Below are positions 34,030 to 46,224 of a stretch of 64,000 nucleotides of DNA, one piece after another. Each line of letters begins with the position of its first letter. The stretch's first letter is position 1. The stretch is from Takakia lepidozioides (lineage: Eukaryota; Streptophyta; Takakiopsida; Takakiales; Takakiaceae): the NCBI GenBank assembly GCA_030704615.1, contig CM060733.1, positions 16,430,001-16,494,000 of the forward strand, in the 5' to 3' direction. A model generated the notes under the pieces. It made no database searches. It was given only the letters and a program-made list of their open reading frames with translations, and was not told the DNA's origin. The position numbers and the translations under genes were made by a program.

Positions 34030-36545
34030 TTTTAATTAAATCCGGACTTTTCGCTTAAATCCAGACCAAACTTGATATACGACAAAATTGAATTGAATTA
34101 AATTAATCAATAAATAATGTTTAAAAACAAATATATCTAATCATATTTAATCATTTAACTTATAAATGTCAAAATCAAATGGCTTAAAAAACTGTTGATT
34201 ATTGAGATTTAAATGTAGCAAGACTTTTAAGAAGTTATCATTATACAAATTGGATGACATATTAGTTATGTCAATTTAATTGTCAAGGGGGTCTAGCCTG
34301 ATACAATTGAGATATCATTATATTTGTAACATGGTTGATGTTATAGTTCGAGTCAAAGCGTCAATATTGACAAGTTTGATCATTAAATTGAAATTTTATT
34401 GAATCAAACACTTAGCAAGCAGGTATAGGATTTAGAACAAGAAAAAGTGTCGATGACAAAAAATTATTCACATGTCGATAGGAACTATCAATCAAATATC
34501 CCAATCAATCTATTGTATCCAAAAGCAAGAATTGTTTTTCTTCAATGAGCTTCAAACCTGGATATAAGCTACTACTGATATGATTTATGAAACATATTTA
34601 ATGTCAATGAAAAAAAATATGCAAGTTTGTATTTAACCTACAAATATTTTCAATGAATATCCCAACCAATCTATTGTACTACCCAAAGTTATATCCTACA
34701 TCTAAGCTGAAAACTAAATTTAATTGATACGCTTGAAACATTTGGATTAAGTTTTAGGATATACTACCCTCGTTTAGGTGTTCAAAAGCTACTTGGATGA
34801 AAAACAGATTTGGAATAGAGTATAAAAATAATCAATTGAGGTAAACAAAAAATCCACAAGAACTAAAATTTATGGAAGAGTGTTTAGGACCTATAGAATC
34901 ATTCAATTAAATGTCACAACTATGATTGTATCATATGCCAGTGCTAGAAGCTGTTTTTTGTAATGAGCTTCAAACATGGATATGAGGATTTTGGGGTATA
35001 CTATCCTAGTAATGGACAAAGTTCTTGCTACAACAAACTTACCAACCTTGCTTTTTTACGGCCATACTCGTTTGGAATCCAATAAACATGGCTAGCTAGC
35101 AGCAATCATCAGACAGATTGATACCAGATTCAATATACCAAAAGCTTCAACACCATGAGACATCTTTCCAAATACTCAAATTTGTTAGAGTATTAATCGA
35201 GATCAGAAGACAAATCGATGATATTGCTTGTGTGCTCTGTCTTCTTGTAACTATTCGTGACATGTCGATAGGAACTATTATTCAAATATCCCAATCAATC
35301 TGCTGTATCCCAAAGCAAGAAAATTTGGTTTTTTTCAATGAGCTTCAAACATGGATATGAGCTTCTGTGGTATAGGGTTTATGATAAGCATAAATGTCAA
35401 TGAAAAAAAAAATGCAAGTGCGTATAGAACCTATAAAAACTTTCAATCAAACATCATAACCAATCTATTGTACTACCCCAAAGTTTTAAAATTTTGCTAT
35501 TAAACCTACACACAATGGGTCCAACTAAATATGCCCACTAATAATAAGCTCTTTTGTTATGACCTCTATGAAATATAATTAACACATGAGTGTGTTATTG
35601 ATAGGCATTGTCAACACCTTTAGCAACCTAACCCGTGCACATTGATACATATTAAGCTAGCAAGTTAAATTTATTGTTCCTACAATTAACTAGTTAACGC
35701 ACATTTTTTGTGAGTGTATCTTGACACACATTGTCAACACCCTTAGTGCTCAATCTAGTCCATACACAATGACCACCTAAATATGCATATTAAGCTAGCA
35801 AGTTTTTATTGTTTCTGCAATTAACTAGTAAACACACATTTTTTGTGAGTGTATTCTGGACACACATTGTCAACACCCTTAGTGCTCAATCTAATCCACA
35901 CACAATCACCACCTACATATGCATAAGCTATTAAGTAAGGGTACTTATTGTCACTTTGGACCCTAGTTCGAAGTCGTGTATTCAACACACCCTTAGCAAC
36001 CAAACCTACACATAATGACGACCTAATTTATATCAATAGTATGAAGCTAGTAGAGTCTTATTGTTCCTGCAATTGATCAACTGTTAATATAACACATGAC
36101 TCATCTATTCTTGACAAACATTGCCAACATATAGAAGTCTTGCTCAACAAACAATATGGTATCAAATCTACACACCAAGTTTGAACAAATTTTTTAAAAT
36201 CACATACTTGACCATAACACATAAATATCCATGCAGAACGTATTCACAAAGTTCCAAACAAAACAAATATATTTAGATGACGAACAATCTATTCAACTTT
36301 TGAACAATTTTTGTTATGTGTCATACTTCGTCATAACATGTAAGTGAGTATGTAGAACATACCAACAAAGTTGAGCAACCAATAAAATATAAATAGACTT
36401 GAATCTAATGTCAAAAATATTTTTTTGACGAAGTTATGAATCATACTATCCAAACCAAATTTTCAATGCGATGACGTTGACGCAATGTCATTGTTAATAT
36501 AACATCTTACATCACATTGGTCAATGTCTTAAGATTGATTGATAT
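34030..36545. repeat. AT-rich region with two degenerate tandem repeats
   Basis: From about 34440 to 35480, the phrases 'atgtcgataggaactatNa', 'aatatcccaatcaatctNttgta', 'aatgagcttcaaacNtggat' and 'tgtcaatgaaaaaaaa' recur irregularly. From about 35590 to 36010, a roughly 140-bp unit (cacattttttgtgagtgtat then 'cacattgtcaacacccttag', 'cacaatgaccaccta') recurs about three times. No coding frame is supported. The position beside the DUF7869 gene suggests subterminal DNA of that element, which is an inference. Confidence 0.6.
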
Positions 36546-36547
36546 AA

Positions 36548-39500
36548 TTACCCCAAAGAACTTGCATCCGCATTGGATTGGAGATTCGCTTCATCGATAT
36601 TACCTTTCGCCTTCTCCACCTCATTAACATTTATTCGCTTTGTACTTGATCTTGTGGTATTCTTTCTCGCGGGCATGGTCCAAGCAATGGTATTGACATG
36701 AATCCACTGCGGAGTATCATTGGGGTTGAATTCCCAGGTCTTTGTCCAACAATCCTTGTACCTTTCCAAATCAGATGGATTTCCTCCCTTCCTTGGTCTC
36801 CACCACTCAACAAGGGCTTTTTTGTGATTGATATTTTTTCTATCTCGAATTACATCGGATGAGGCCATTCCCAACCAAACCGGATACGTATGAGGATCCT
36901 CAAGACGAACAAGGACGAAAAATCCTTTTTCAACGTCTTTGTACGGATTTAAGCCTTCTTTTGGACGATCACATCTTGGCCCACAATAAGGAACAACCTC
37001 CTCGGCCTCACTGTCACTTGATTCGTCAGACCTTGAAGCATTAAATCCATCTCTCATGTGATTTTCCCGCCATTTTGTTGAGGGACAAAATCCTTCCAGA
37101 AGACTCTGTAGTATTCTCGAGTTCCAGATCTAGCTCTTCCAAAATATTGCTCCAGTATTCATCGTATTTTTTCATGATAGTTCCATAATGCGCATCAATA
37201 TTCATTCTTTTTCTCCAAAAATCCATATACTTTTTAATTCCAGTTTTGATGACAGATTGCTTCTACACAGCGTTTTCTTTGTCTGCCCAAATTGGTGTCA
37301 TGGGAACACGCTTGGGTTCACCCACCGGAAGTGAAGGGGATCCATCATCAAGAGTCTTCCACAATCTAACTGAACCTTGTTTTGGAAGCCAGTCACAATC
37401 GGTCGCAGATTTCTTATATTGCATGACAAGCCAATTTGAGGAATGATCCACGTAGAATCGGAAAAACATGCATATCTGTCGCTCCGACGAGAGCCTCTTT
37501 TTTATCAATAATATATCCATCTACAAACTCCTTGAAGTCTGGAACTTCCTGAATGATTTGTGGGATGAACTGTAACTCTTGAGAAACCATGAAATGTTTC
37601 ATTAGATCTGAGAGCACATAAGTGCTGTTCTCCTTCAATTTCTTCGAAAGATAGCTGAAAAATCCATCAATATCTTCGTGCGTATGACCAACCATCAAAA
37701 ATCCCAACTGAATCTCTTCAAACACACCTCTTGCTGTGAGCAAAGAAAGAAATGTCAACATCCACCTATTATTGTTGTCCTTTACACAATTATCCATCTG
37801 CAAATATAATCTTCGAGGTAATGGTCGCGGTCCCTTTTGAGCTTCTGGATGTAATGGCTTCAACACATCCACACACTTAGACTTCCCCCACATTAACTGC
37901 TCAAAAAAATCATTCTGGAATGGATAATAAAAAATAATCCTTGATTCTTTGCAAGTAGGTTTCTCAAGTTGACGGAGACATCTTGCTAAAGAACCAATAG
38001 TGAAATTTGGATCTCCCGGCCACAAATCGACTAAGTACTGAGCATATGCTCCATCTCCATGTCCATGAGTTACCATTCCTGTCAAAGAAATTGGAAGTTG
38101 ACCTAATCCTGAAATCATTTTGTTTGACGTGGAAGAGTCGTCTTCCGGTGATCCATCTTATCATGGATGATACAGAAGAATTCATTTCCCATCATAGCGG
38201 ATTTATTTCTCCAACTGTGATAAAGTCTTCGACAAGATTCTTGATGCTTCAAATGCTTGTCTAAAGTCTTTTTATGGGTGAGTTGATCTTGACTTCCCTT
38301 CATAGACTTTTTAATAAGATCCTTCAACATCTCACACTCAGTGCATTTTGCAAAAGTACTTCCAGACTTACGTACTTCAACATTTGAAAAAACTCGTTTC
38401 CGAAACCGGCTTATGGCTGAGCTGGAAACAAGTTCTAAACTGAGGATACTATTGGCCTGCATCCAAAATGAGAGCGAATCAATTGATGGAGTGGGATACA
38501 CAACTTCCAACCTGGGTCCAATGTGACTATAAATACCGAGCCAACACAATAATTAATTAATGCATGGTAGTCAAGTGACTCAAACAAATAGAAAATGGAT
38601 CACAGTAGTTAAGAAAGAGGAGAACTGTACAAATTACCTCATTGCACTCAACACGAACTTTCTTCCAATTCAACTCAGCGGGTAGTAGCCTCAGAGTATC
38701 TCGCCTCCCATCGTCAATGTTCCTCAATTTGTGGGGCATACAATCACTATTCCCGTTGACAATTGAAAGGATGTTTCCCTCTGCCTAAAGCATGTTTGGT
38801 CGTGGCCTTTTCATCCCCGAGTTCCCATGAATGGATGTAACAACACCCTCTTTGCTCAACTTTTTATACTCCATGTACGTTGAACGGCCAACCCCAAAAA
38901 TAGTCCACCAAGCTTTCTCGCAAATGTCGACACCTTCAATTGTTATGTAGCTTCTTCTTTTGCAGCCCTCAACAACGTGAAGACGCCTCGGAATGTCCAA
39001 CCCAAGCTCTCTCCTAGAATCAAACGTTGCTGCCAAGAAAGCTGTCCTTAATGCAAGTGCTCTTTTCCAGTCAAACATCTGGCAACACTTAAGCCTACAG
39101 CATGGCACACTACTGATTTGTCTAACAAATTCAAGGGACAACAAGCGTTTAGATTTTCTCAAGTTATCCAGCTCGGGGTTTTTAGCAACTCTAGTGAAGA
39201 GTCTATAGGGACCTTTTTGGATTCCGGGAGCGGATTCATCATCATCATTCATAGTATCAATGTTTGAGCGGTAATATTGCTCAAGAGCCTCCCTGAGATT
39301 GATCCCATTCTCCATCAACTTCGTCCGATTCAAAGGCCACTTTACTAATGACATGAGCATTCTAGAATCCCCTTCTACAACTCGCGTAATAATAACACCA
39401 ACATGGTCCTCTCCCAATTTCTCATCGAGAATAATTTCGTCAGGAAAAGATGCTTGAATTCTTCCTTCATACAGATGTTCAAATTCACCTCCAAAAAAAG

Positions 39501-39924
39501 AGCACATCAAATCTCTCCACTTATCTCTTCCGAGAAAATCTTCTGGAAATGATTCCTAATTAGCGCAAGTTAGATCCTCATCATGGTCCACGGCCACTTC
39601 AACCTCATTTGTGTCTACCTCATGCGTCTGAGAGCTCTCATAGTCTCTCACTCCAATTTCAGATACAGAAGCATTGTCGACTTGGATCAACTTGACATCT
39701 TGAACATCCCAGCAGACTAGCGTTCCAATCGCCTCCCCCATAGTGTCCGCTCCCATGTGAGGGTATGGGAGATTGGTCTTATCACCAAGGGCGACGGCCT
39801 CAGCACCCCCGCGAAGATATAGAAACACTTTATCTCCACTTTTCAATCTAGTCATGTTGATGTGAGCAACTATAGTCAGAAGAACTGATGAATGATGCTT
39901 TCGGACTTGGGTCCTAAATACCAC
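36548..39924 (-). pseudogene. DUF7869-type transposon-like protein gene, broken
   Basis: Minus-strand coding blocks are 39924-39556, 39510-38785, 38549-38115, 38118-37414, 37226-37041 and 37057-36548, joined by probable introns. Diagnostic stretches are CIIHDKMDHRK, TGMVTHGHGDGAYAQYLVD, LYLQMDNCVKDNNNRW and LGFLMVGHTHEDIDGFFSYL. This set belongs to a family (DUF7869) that I know as abundant in non-seed plant and animal genomes and that looks transposase-like, with Asp residues at QMDNC and HTHEDID possibly part of an RNase-H-like active site. A C-terminal block has FVLVRLEDPHTYPVWLG. The 38549-38115 and 38118-37414 blocks are in different frames across a 4-bp overlap, so a frameshift is likely. 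Its biochemical role is unknown to me. Confidence 0.65.
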
Positions 39925-40345
39925 CTAGTCAGGATTTGACTTCCCAATGAGACAATCTCCGTGCCAAGTTGTGAACCCCGCCCGGGCCTCCTCATGCAGT
40001 AAACTCCTAGATTTGTAAACAAGTATAGTCACAGGAACTGATGAACGACGATTTCGGACCTGGGTCCTAAGTATCAGCCAGTCAAGATTTGACTTCCCAA
40101 TGAGACGATCTCCATGGCAAATTGCGAACCTCGTCCGGGCCTCCTCATGTAGTAAACTCCTGGATTTGTGAGCAACTATAGTCATAGGAACTGATGAACA
40201 ATGCTTTCGGACCTAAGTCCAATGTATCACCCAGTCATGATTTAAATTCCCAATGAAACGTTTAACTCATAGGCAACTGATGATCTCCGTGCCAAGTTGT
40301 GAATCCCACCTGGGCCTCCTCATTTAGAGACTCCTCGACTGTGGA
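39860..40345. repeat. Tandem repeat, about 155-bp unit, three copies
   Basis: The phrase agNcaNaggaactgatgaa followed by tttcggacctgggtcc and 'gatttgacttcccaatgaga' starts near 39870, 40027 and 40181. The unit includes one copy of the CGGACCTGGGTCCG palindrome that recurs at 44.6-45.9 and 59.2-60.8 kb. Confidence 0.8.
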
Positions 40346-40349
40346 CACA

Positions 40350-41330
40350 TGGTTTGTAATTTCATCACAAGATAATATCAAGATTGAGTCAGGATATGTA
40401 ACTCTCACAGACACTGATTTCGGACCCTGTTTCGAAGTCCCACCTTGTGAAGTCTAATGTTAAAATAATGGAAAAATTGGATGAAAGTCAGATCATGACT
40501 TCATGAGGTTAAAGAATGTAATGGATGAAGGAATGATAATTTGATGAATTATGAGTGGATGGATGAGAAGTGAATGGATGATGTTTCTGTAATCAATGAA
40601 ATATATGAGTCTAGATAAAGGAGATTTGAGAGAAATTTTGCAACAGTGCGACACTTCGGCCTAAGGTCCGAACCAACCTAAGCACATCAAAAAGTGGATA
40701 AAAAAATGGATGTTTTGGTAAAGTGTGATGAGTGCGGATATGGATAGGTGAATGATTTGGGACTTATGGTTAAGACTTTTAATGAGATAAAGATCTAGTA
40801 TATAGACAGAAAATGAGATGGAAAGACGGTCATTGAGAAAGGCGTCTCCAGAGGCGGAGATGACCAAGATGAGAGAAGATAGAGAGGGGGGAAGGAGAGA
40901 GCAAGCGAGAGGATGGAAATGACTAATGAGGTGCAATAAGCACGAAAAGAGTGAGAATGAGGTGAGGCCTCATATTTATACATCTCAGATGCATTGTGTG
41001 CTAGGACGTGGTCGTTGAAGAGAGGTGCAAACACTACGACGGGGATCGATCTATTGAAGCCGTCAGATTTTGGAGAGTCACGATCGTGCGGTTGAGATTG
41101 CAGGTGAGCTAGCTTCCCATCATATTGGAATTCGGAACAGATGATGGAGAGGCCCTACCAAAGTCATTATGGCGGATAAGGGTGTGGGACGGAGCTAGAA
41201 GGTGAGTTAGCTATCTGAGTATCCCCCATAATGGCAAGTGCGGGGCCCTCACAAGAGCTATCTCTGCCAGCCTCATAATGGGCCAAATGGTGCGTAGCTT
41301 CAGCTTATAAATACTCCCTAGATCCGCCAC
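40350..41330. other. Region with no recognised gene
   Basis: Only short overlapping frames are seen. It contains tandem 'ggatga' and 'gaatgatgga' phrases at 40500-40570 and a purine-rich patch at 40850-40920. It lies between the DUF7869 gene's tandem repeats and the SINE-like sequences. Confidence 0.45.
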
Positions 41331-41333
41331 CAA

Positions 41334-41460
41334 CAGCCAGTAGCTCAGTTGGATTATGCACATTGTGTCCCCCCACTGGTTTGGGGATCAAATCCTGCTA
41401 CCGTGGCCTTTGTCGTTTGATTTGTGCTTGGGATTGTAGAAAGCAAAAAAAGAAAGATCC
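41334..41460 (+). mobile_element. tRNA-derived SINE-like sequence
   Basis: A good RNA polymerase III A box (tagctcagttgg) lies at about 41341-41352. A B-box-like gggatcaaatcctgc lies about 45 bases downstream. An A-rich tail (gcaaaaaaagaaag) closes the block near 41455. The 5' and 3' arms cannot form a tRNA acceptor stem, so it is not an intact tRNA gene. Confidence 0.55.
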
Positions 41461-41524
41461 GCCACCATTTTGGAAGACCCACCACCATCTCTGATTGGAT
41501 GGCCCACTTTCTTCTCCCAAAATC

Positions 41525-41555
<31 letters not shown>

Positions 41556-41584
41556 GTATATATATATATATAAATACTAACTAG

Positions 41585-41617
<33 letters not shown>

Positions 41618-41618
41618 C
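41525..41618. repeat. Long hairpin: (CTAA)n ... (TTAG)n inverted repeat
   Basis: The left arm is about five CTAA units plus tatatata, and the right arm is its complement, tatatata plus six TTAG units. They are separated by about 30 AT-rich bases. The stem is close to 30 bp without mismatch, so it could extrude as a cruciform. A B-box-like ggttcgaaccc follows at about 41634, hinting that it is a SINE or MITE flank. Confidence 0.85.
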
Positions 41619-41929
41619 ATTGATATTGGTTCCAGGTTCGAACCCACATCCCATCCTCTCCGGAGCTTTTTATTTTTATATCTTGCAAGATAAACTTGTG
41701 CCCAATTCAATATTTATAACTGGATGCAAAAAGAATGCAAAGAATATGGAGGTTCGAATATGGAGGTCTTTTCTCTTTTTGTTGTGTTGTTAGGGAGCCT
41801 TGAGCTATAAGAAAGCTCCAATCACAGCTAAAACAAATGTTAGATATATATCATTCCTTAAATGTCATATAACCCAAACAATACCTCTTTAGATCTCGCA
41901 TATATGTATATAAAAGGAAACCTGACAGC

Positions 41930-42095
41930 CCACAATTTAGGTCCTTGAGGGGTTTTTATTTATTTATTTATTTAAGGAAATATGGGAGCGACAGCCCACA
42001 ATTCAGGCCCTTGAGGAGGGGGAACCACCTGAGTGACACACACTGTGCACTTACCAGCTGAGCTACTAGCTGATGTGCTTTTTTTTACATCTCAA
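41930..42095 (-). mobile_element. SINE-like sequence, reverse orientation
   Basis: On the minus strand the sequence agtagctcagctggtaagtg (near 42072-42053) is a good pol III A box. It is followed by caggtggttccccctcctca and gcctgaattgtgggctgtc. The last phrase is duplicated (41932-41955 and 41991-42015) around a (TTTA)n tract. It differs from the 41334 copy outside the A box. Confidence 0.45.
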
Positions 42096-42239
42096 ACCTC
42101 CTCCATCTTGCATTGGAAATTAACACCAAAATATTATGCAATATCTTATCATTTTTCTCTTTTGCCATAGATTTTTTTTTTGTGTGTTTTGTACATATTG
42201 AAGAACATCATATATTCCTTAAAACCATTAAATTATATA

Positions 42240-42460
42240 TTAATGGAAATAACTATCCATACCCGGAAACTATTCATACCTCAGGGTATATTTTGGCATA
42301 TATATCCATACCCGGGGGTTATATAGAAATCTGAAAAGTTAATCTACCCATACCCGGAGGGTAAATATTTTTTTGAGATTTCAATTTATCCATACCCGGA
42401 GGGTAAATGATTTGACATAAATAACTTACTTATACCCTATGGGTATATTGAAATCAATAT
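42240..42460. repeat. Palindrome array CCATACCC-GGAGGGTA
   Basis: About six short inverted repeats (tacctcagggta, tacccgggggtta, tacccggagggta twice, taccctatgggta and a degenerate one) are spaced about 35-50 bp in AT-rich DNA. The format is the same as the 17.2-18.2 kb array but with a different core sequence. Confidence 0.7.
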
Positions 42461-42464
42461 ACCT

Positions 42465-44560
42465 GCACAACACTAGTTCGAACCTTGGACCTAGGATTAA
42501 TAAAATAAATTGGAGTTGATGTTGGGAGCCCACGTGTGGAGCCCACGAGCCCTGACAGGAGCGTCGCCCCCTAGGTTGTAAATACGGTATTAATGTCATT
42601 AATATTTTTCAAGGCGCCGGCATATCAGCCCTAATGTTGGATGGATTAATTTGCATGGGAGATGGATGAAAATGTAGATGGATGGATGATTATTCCATGC
42701 CCATCCATCCATGAAATAAATGAATTTCATCCCCATTGCCACAGCCGTTGGATCAGAGGTTCGATCCGACGGTTGTGACACCAGAGACTACATACGGGGA
42801 GGATGCATACTCCCCGATTCTTTTTTGTTTACCACCTCGAGCTGATTCAGGCTCTGCAACTAGGCTGTCAACGTTGGGAGAGAAAGAGAGGGACACCATG
42901 TGTATGTGTAAGAGAGAGCAACGTGTGTGCGTGAGAGAGCAACACAGGGAGAGAGAGAAAGAGTGTGGGTGTGAGAGAGAACCCTAAACTTGTGCACTGT
43001 GTGTGAGAGAGAAGAGACTCGAAGAGAGAGCCCGACGGAGCAGCCACGACGAGCAAACCAATGGCCCGCTGCAGTGCCTTGAAGCAGGGAAGGAGGGGTG
43101 GCTTGACAAGAAGCCTTTGCAAGTGTCACAAGGCCAGCACGGAGTGTGTTCTTTTCAATTTTGTTTTTGTTTTGTCTTTTGTTTTTGTTTTTCCAGTGTC
43201 AGGCTCCTTCTTCGTTTGCAATGTAGATGGCGACGAAGAGAGAGTAGTGGGTGAATGTTTGTTGAATATCTTTTCAACGAGAGATGTCATGTTATCTGTC
43301 TCTACACATCCCTAAGCACTCACATAAGCAAATTATACGTATGTGCAGGGCAATTTTTGGAGAGGGGATTTTGTATTTGAAACAGGCGGAGTGCCTTGAA
43401 GCAGGGAATGAGGGATCATCATAGCTTGGCGGAGCCTTGTCAAGTGTCACAAGCCATACTCCAAGTATCATGTAAGTTCTTTTGTTTTTTGTGTACGGGA
43501 AAACCCGCCCGTAACAACCAGTGAGTTCGTTGAAGTTTTCAGGCACTTGGTCGGATTTTCCATAGAAATTAGATCTCTACCCGTACCTGTACAGGCATGT
43601 AGGGCTTCCACTTGTTTTCTCGATTATCTGTATCTTCAGATAGATCAGGTTTGTGCCAGTAGTTTCCATACCAAGTGATGTAGGATTCTACTCAGATGCG
43701 TATTGCAATTCAACAAAATAGAGCTAGAGTAAGATAATAACAGAATAGACCTGCAACATGCTACATTTATAGCATTGCACTGCCATGAACTGATGACTAC
43801 CACCACACTGAACGTTCCCTGTCCCTATTCTACGTTTCATCCCTACCTCCGTCTCTCATCGATTCTCTCTGAATATGATTGCTCGTAAGTGAGGCCTATA
43901 TCTCTCATTGTCCAATAATTGTTACTTCTTCCTCACACTCAGAGACCTTTCATTTGAACGCCAGCAGATCGTTGTCTTTTTTCCTTTCGTTATTAGTCTT
44001 CAGCTCTTGGTTGCTTCATTTTTAACCAACGGTGCGAGCTTTGCCGACCAACGCCACCGACACATCGCAACATGAAACAGTCACTATGAAGCACCAAATG
44101 AGGAAATTAGGAACCCTAGCAACATGATGTGAAATTTGGTAGACCATCATGGATTTGGTCCAGATTATCACTTGGGCAGATGTAGGGGTTGTCTTTGATT
44201 CAATTGTTTTTTTGTTGGGAGGGAGAGCTGTAGGGAAGGAGCGAAAGAGAGAAGGAGCGAGAGCCGGCAAGTGGCAGCCATGGCGGGATCAAGCAGCAGG
44301 TACACATGACCTCATTCCTTCCCTGATAACCCACTTCTGCTCTCATGCAATGCACCACCAACCATTGGTGATCTGCTCTCCTTTTATTTATAACATGCTT
44401 TTATTTATAAAACTCTAAAGGCCTTCATCCCTCATTCTTTAAAGTAAATTTATAATAATAATAATAATAATAATAAAACTTAAGTTGAACACTCAGCAAC
44501 TCAAGTTGACAACTTCAGCTTTTTGTTAAGAGAAAAATGGTAAAATATTTTTGTTTGAAT
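42465..44560. other. Region with no recognised gene
   Basis: No protein family is recognised. There is an imperfect inverted repeat at about 42739-42781 (cacagccgttggatc / gatccgacggttgtg), a GA-rich microsatellite-like stretch at 42870-43030, and an (ATA)n run at about 44450-44476. Some frames near 43000-43310 and 44149-44418 are open but uninformative. Confidence 0.45.
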
Positions 44561-44564
44561 TATA

Positions 44565-45870
44565 TTTTGGACCTAGGTCCCATTTTCTTTAAATTAAACT
44601 TTTAAATTTTCTAGTAATTTAAAACAAAACCTGAAGTTGTGCACTCAGTGGCTCAAGTGACAACTTCAGCTTTTTATTAAAGAACATTTGTAAAATATTT
44701 TTGTTTAAATTACATTTTGGACCTAAGTCCGTCCTAAGACCAAATATTAGCACCCATGAGCAATGTATCCATGTTTCATGTACCCATGTCTCATGTATCT
44801 ATATTTTATGTATTAATGTGCTATGTATCTATGTCTCATGTACCTATGTTTCAAGTATATATGCCTCATATATCCTTGTATGTATGGATCATGTACCCCA
44901 TGTCCCCTATGTATTCATGTTCTCAACATACCAATGTGAGCTCATAAAGACCTGACATATGTTCCCTTCTCAGACGATGCTGGGTTTTGGACCTGGGTCC
45001 GAAACCCAGCATCTTGAGAGGTGTACTGTTATACCGTGGCCTCTGTTCTCATAATATCAATATGAGCTCACATATACATAATAGAGGCCACTGTGTATTA
45101 GTGCCTCGCTAAGGATGGTGGATTTCGGACCTGGGTCCGAAACTCACGGTCTTGGTCATGTCTATGTGTATCCATGTTCTTAGAGTGTCTGTGTAGCTCA
45201 CAAAAACCTAATAGAGGCAACAGTTCAAGAGTGCCAAGCTACGAAAGGTGTGTTTCGGACAAAAACCTAATAGAGGCAACAGTTTAAGAGTGCCAAGCTA
45301 CGAAAGGTGGGTTTCGGACCTAGGTCCGAAACACACAATCCTGGTCATACATTCAGGTGTCTATCTTCTCAGAGTACTAGTAGGAGCTCATATTGACCAT
45401 ATAGAGGCAAGGTTTAAAAGTGCCTCTACCAGGAAGTGTGTTTGGGACCTATGTCCGAAACCGACAATCCTGATTAAGTATCCAAACATCCATGCTCAAA
45501 CAGTGTCTATGTGTGCTAAAAAAATCCTAACAAAAAAGGACAATATAGTAGTGTCTCGCTCAACATGTGGTTATCGGAACCCACAATACTGATAATGTCT
45601 TCATGCATCCATGTCCTGAGAGTGCAAATGTGGTCTCAAAAAAACCTATAGAGGCCATGGGTCCAAGACCAACAACACTGATCAAGAATCCTAGGTAATA
45701 CAAGTTCTAGGAGGACCAGTGTGAGGTCGTAAAGTCTCTTGTAAGCCGCAGTGTGACAGTGGTTCGTTCGATGGTGGGTTTCGGAAAGGATCAAAAGACT
45801 TGGTACGTGGATAAAATTAAGAATGATGGTACTGGGTTTCGGACTTGGGTCCGAACGCCTAATCCATCAA
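44565..45870. repeat. Palindrome array TTTCGGACCTGGGTCCGAAA
   Basis: Near-perfect palindromes lie at about 44988-45006, 45122-45142, 45309-45331, 45437-45462 and 45838-45855. Degenerate ones lie at 44570 and 44720. Spacing is 110-180 bp, and several share the tails 'aaacccagcatcttg' or 'aaacacacaatcctgg'. Related copies lie at 39.9-40.65 kb and at 59.2-60.8 kb, so the CACTA element at 47-58 kb sits between two blocks of the same family. Confidence 0.75.
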
Positions 45871-46224
45871 ATATAGTGGGTGTCGTACTAGGGTCCAACA
45901 ACATGGTAGATGGGAATGGTGGAAAACTGACACAATAAAAGGGAAGACAATTCGTACATTGTTCTGACACATGGAATGCATAAATCTATCGAATATTTGT
46001 AAGACAATGTGGATGATGATATATACCAGTCTATTGTTGATGAGGTCATGAGACTGTGGGGACACATTCGATGAAGCCCTTCCCCCGCTAAGATGGAATT
46101 TACCATCTCCGAATGGATAAGGAGATGGTATGATTGATGATCTCTTCGTTACCACATTGGAGTTGATTTGAAGGATTCAGCCTCCTTTGCAGTGTCACAG
46201 AATGAGACAGAGTCTAGTACATGA

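Noticed and set aside
41334-41410. A functional tRNA gene
   Set aside because: A and B boxes are present, but no acceptor stem or anticodon arm can be drawn. A SINE is a better fit.
42868-43129. Pair of long minus-strand frames in GA-rich DNA
   Set aside because: The Ser/Leu/His-rich translation comes from (GA)n-like microsatellite composition. There is no domain.
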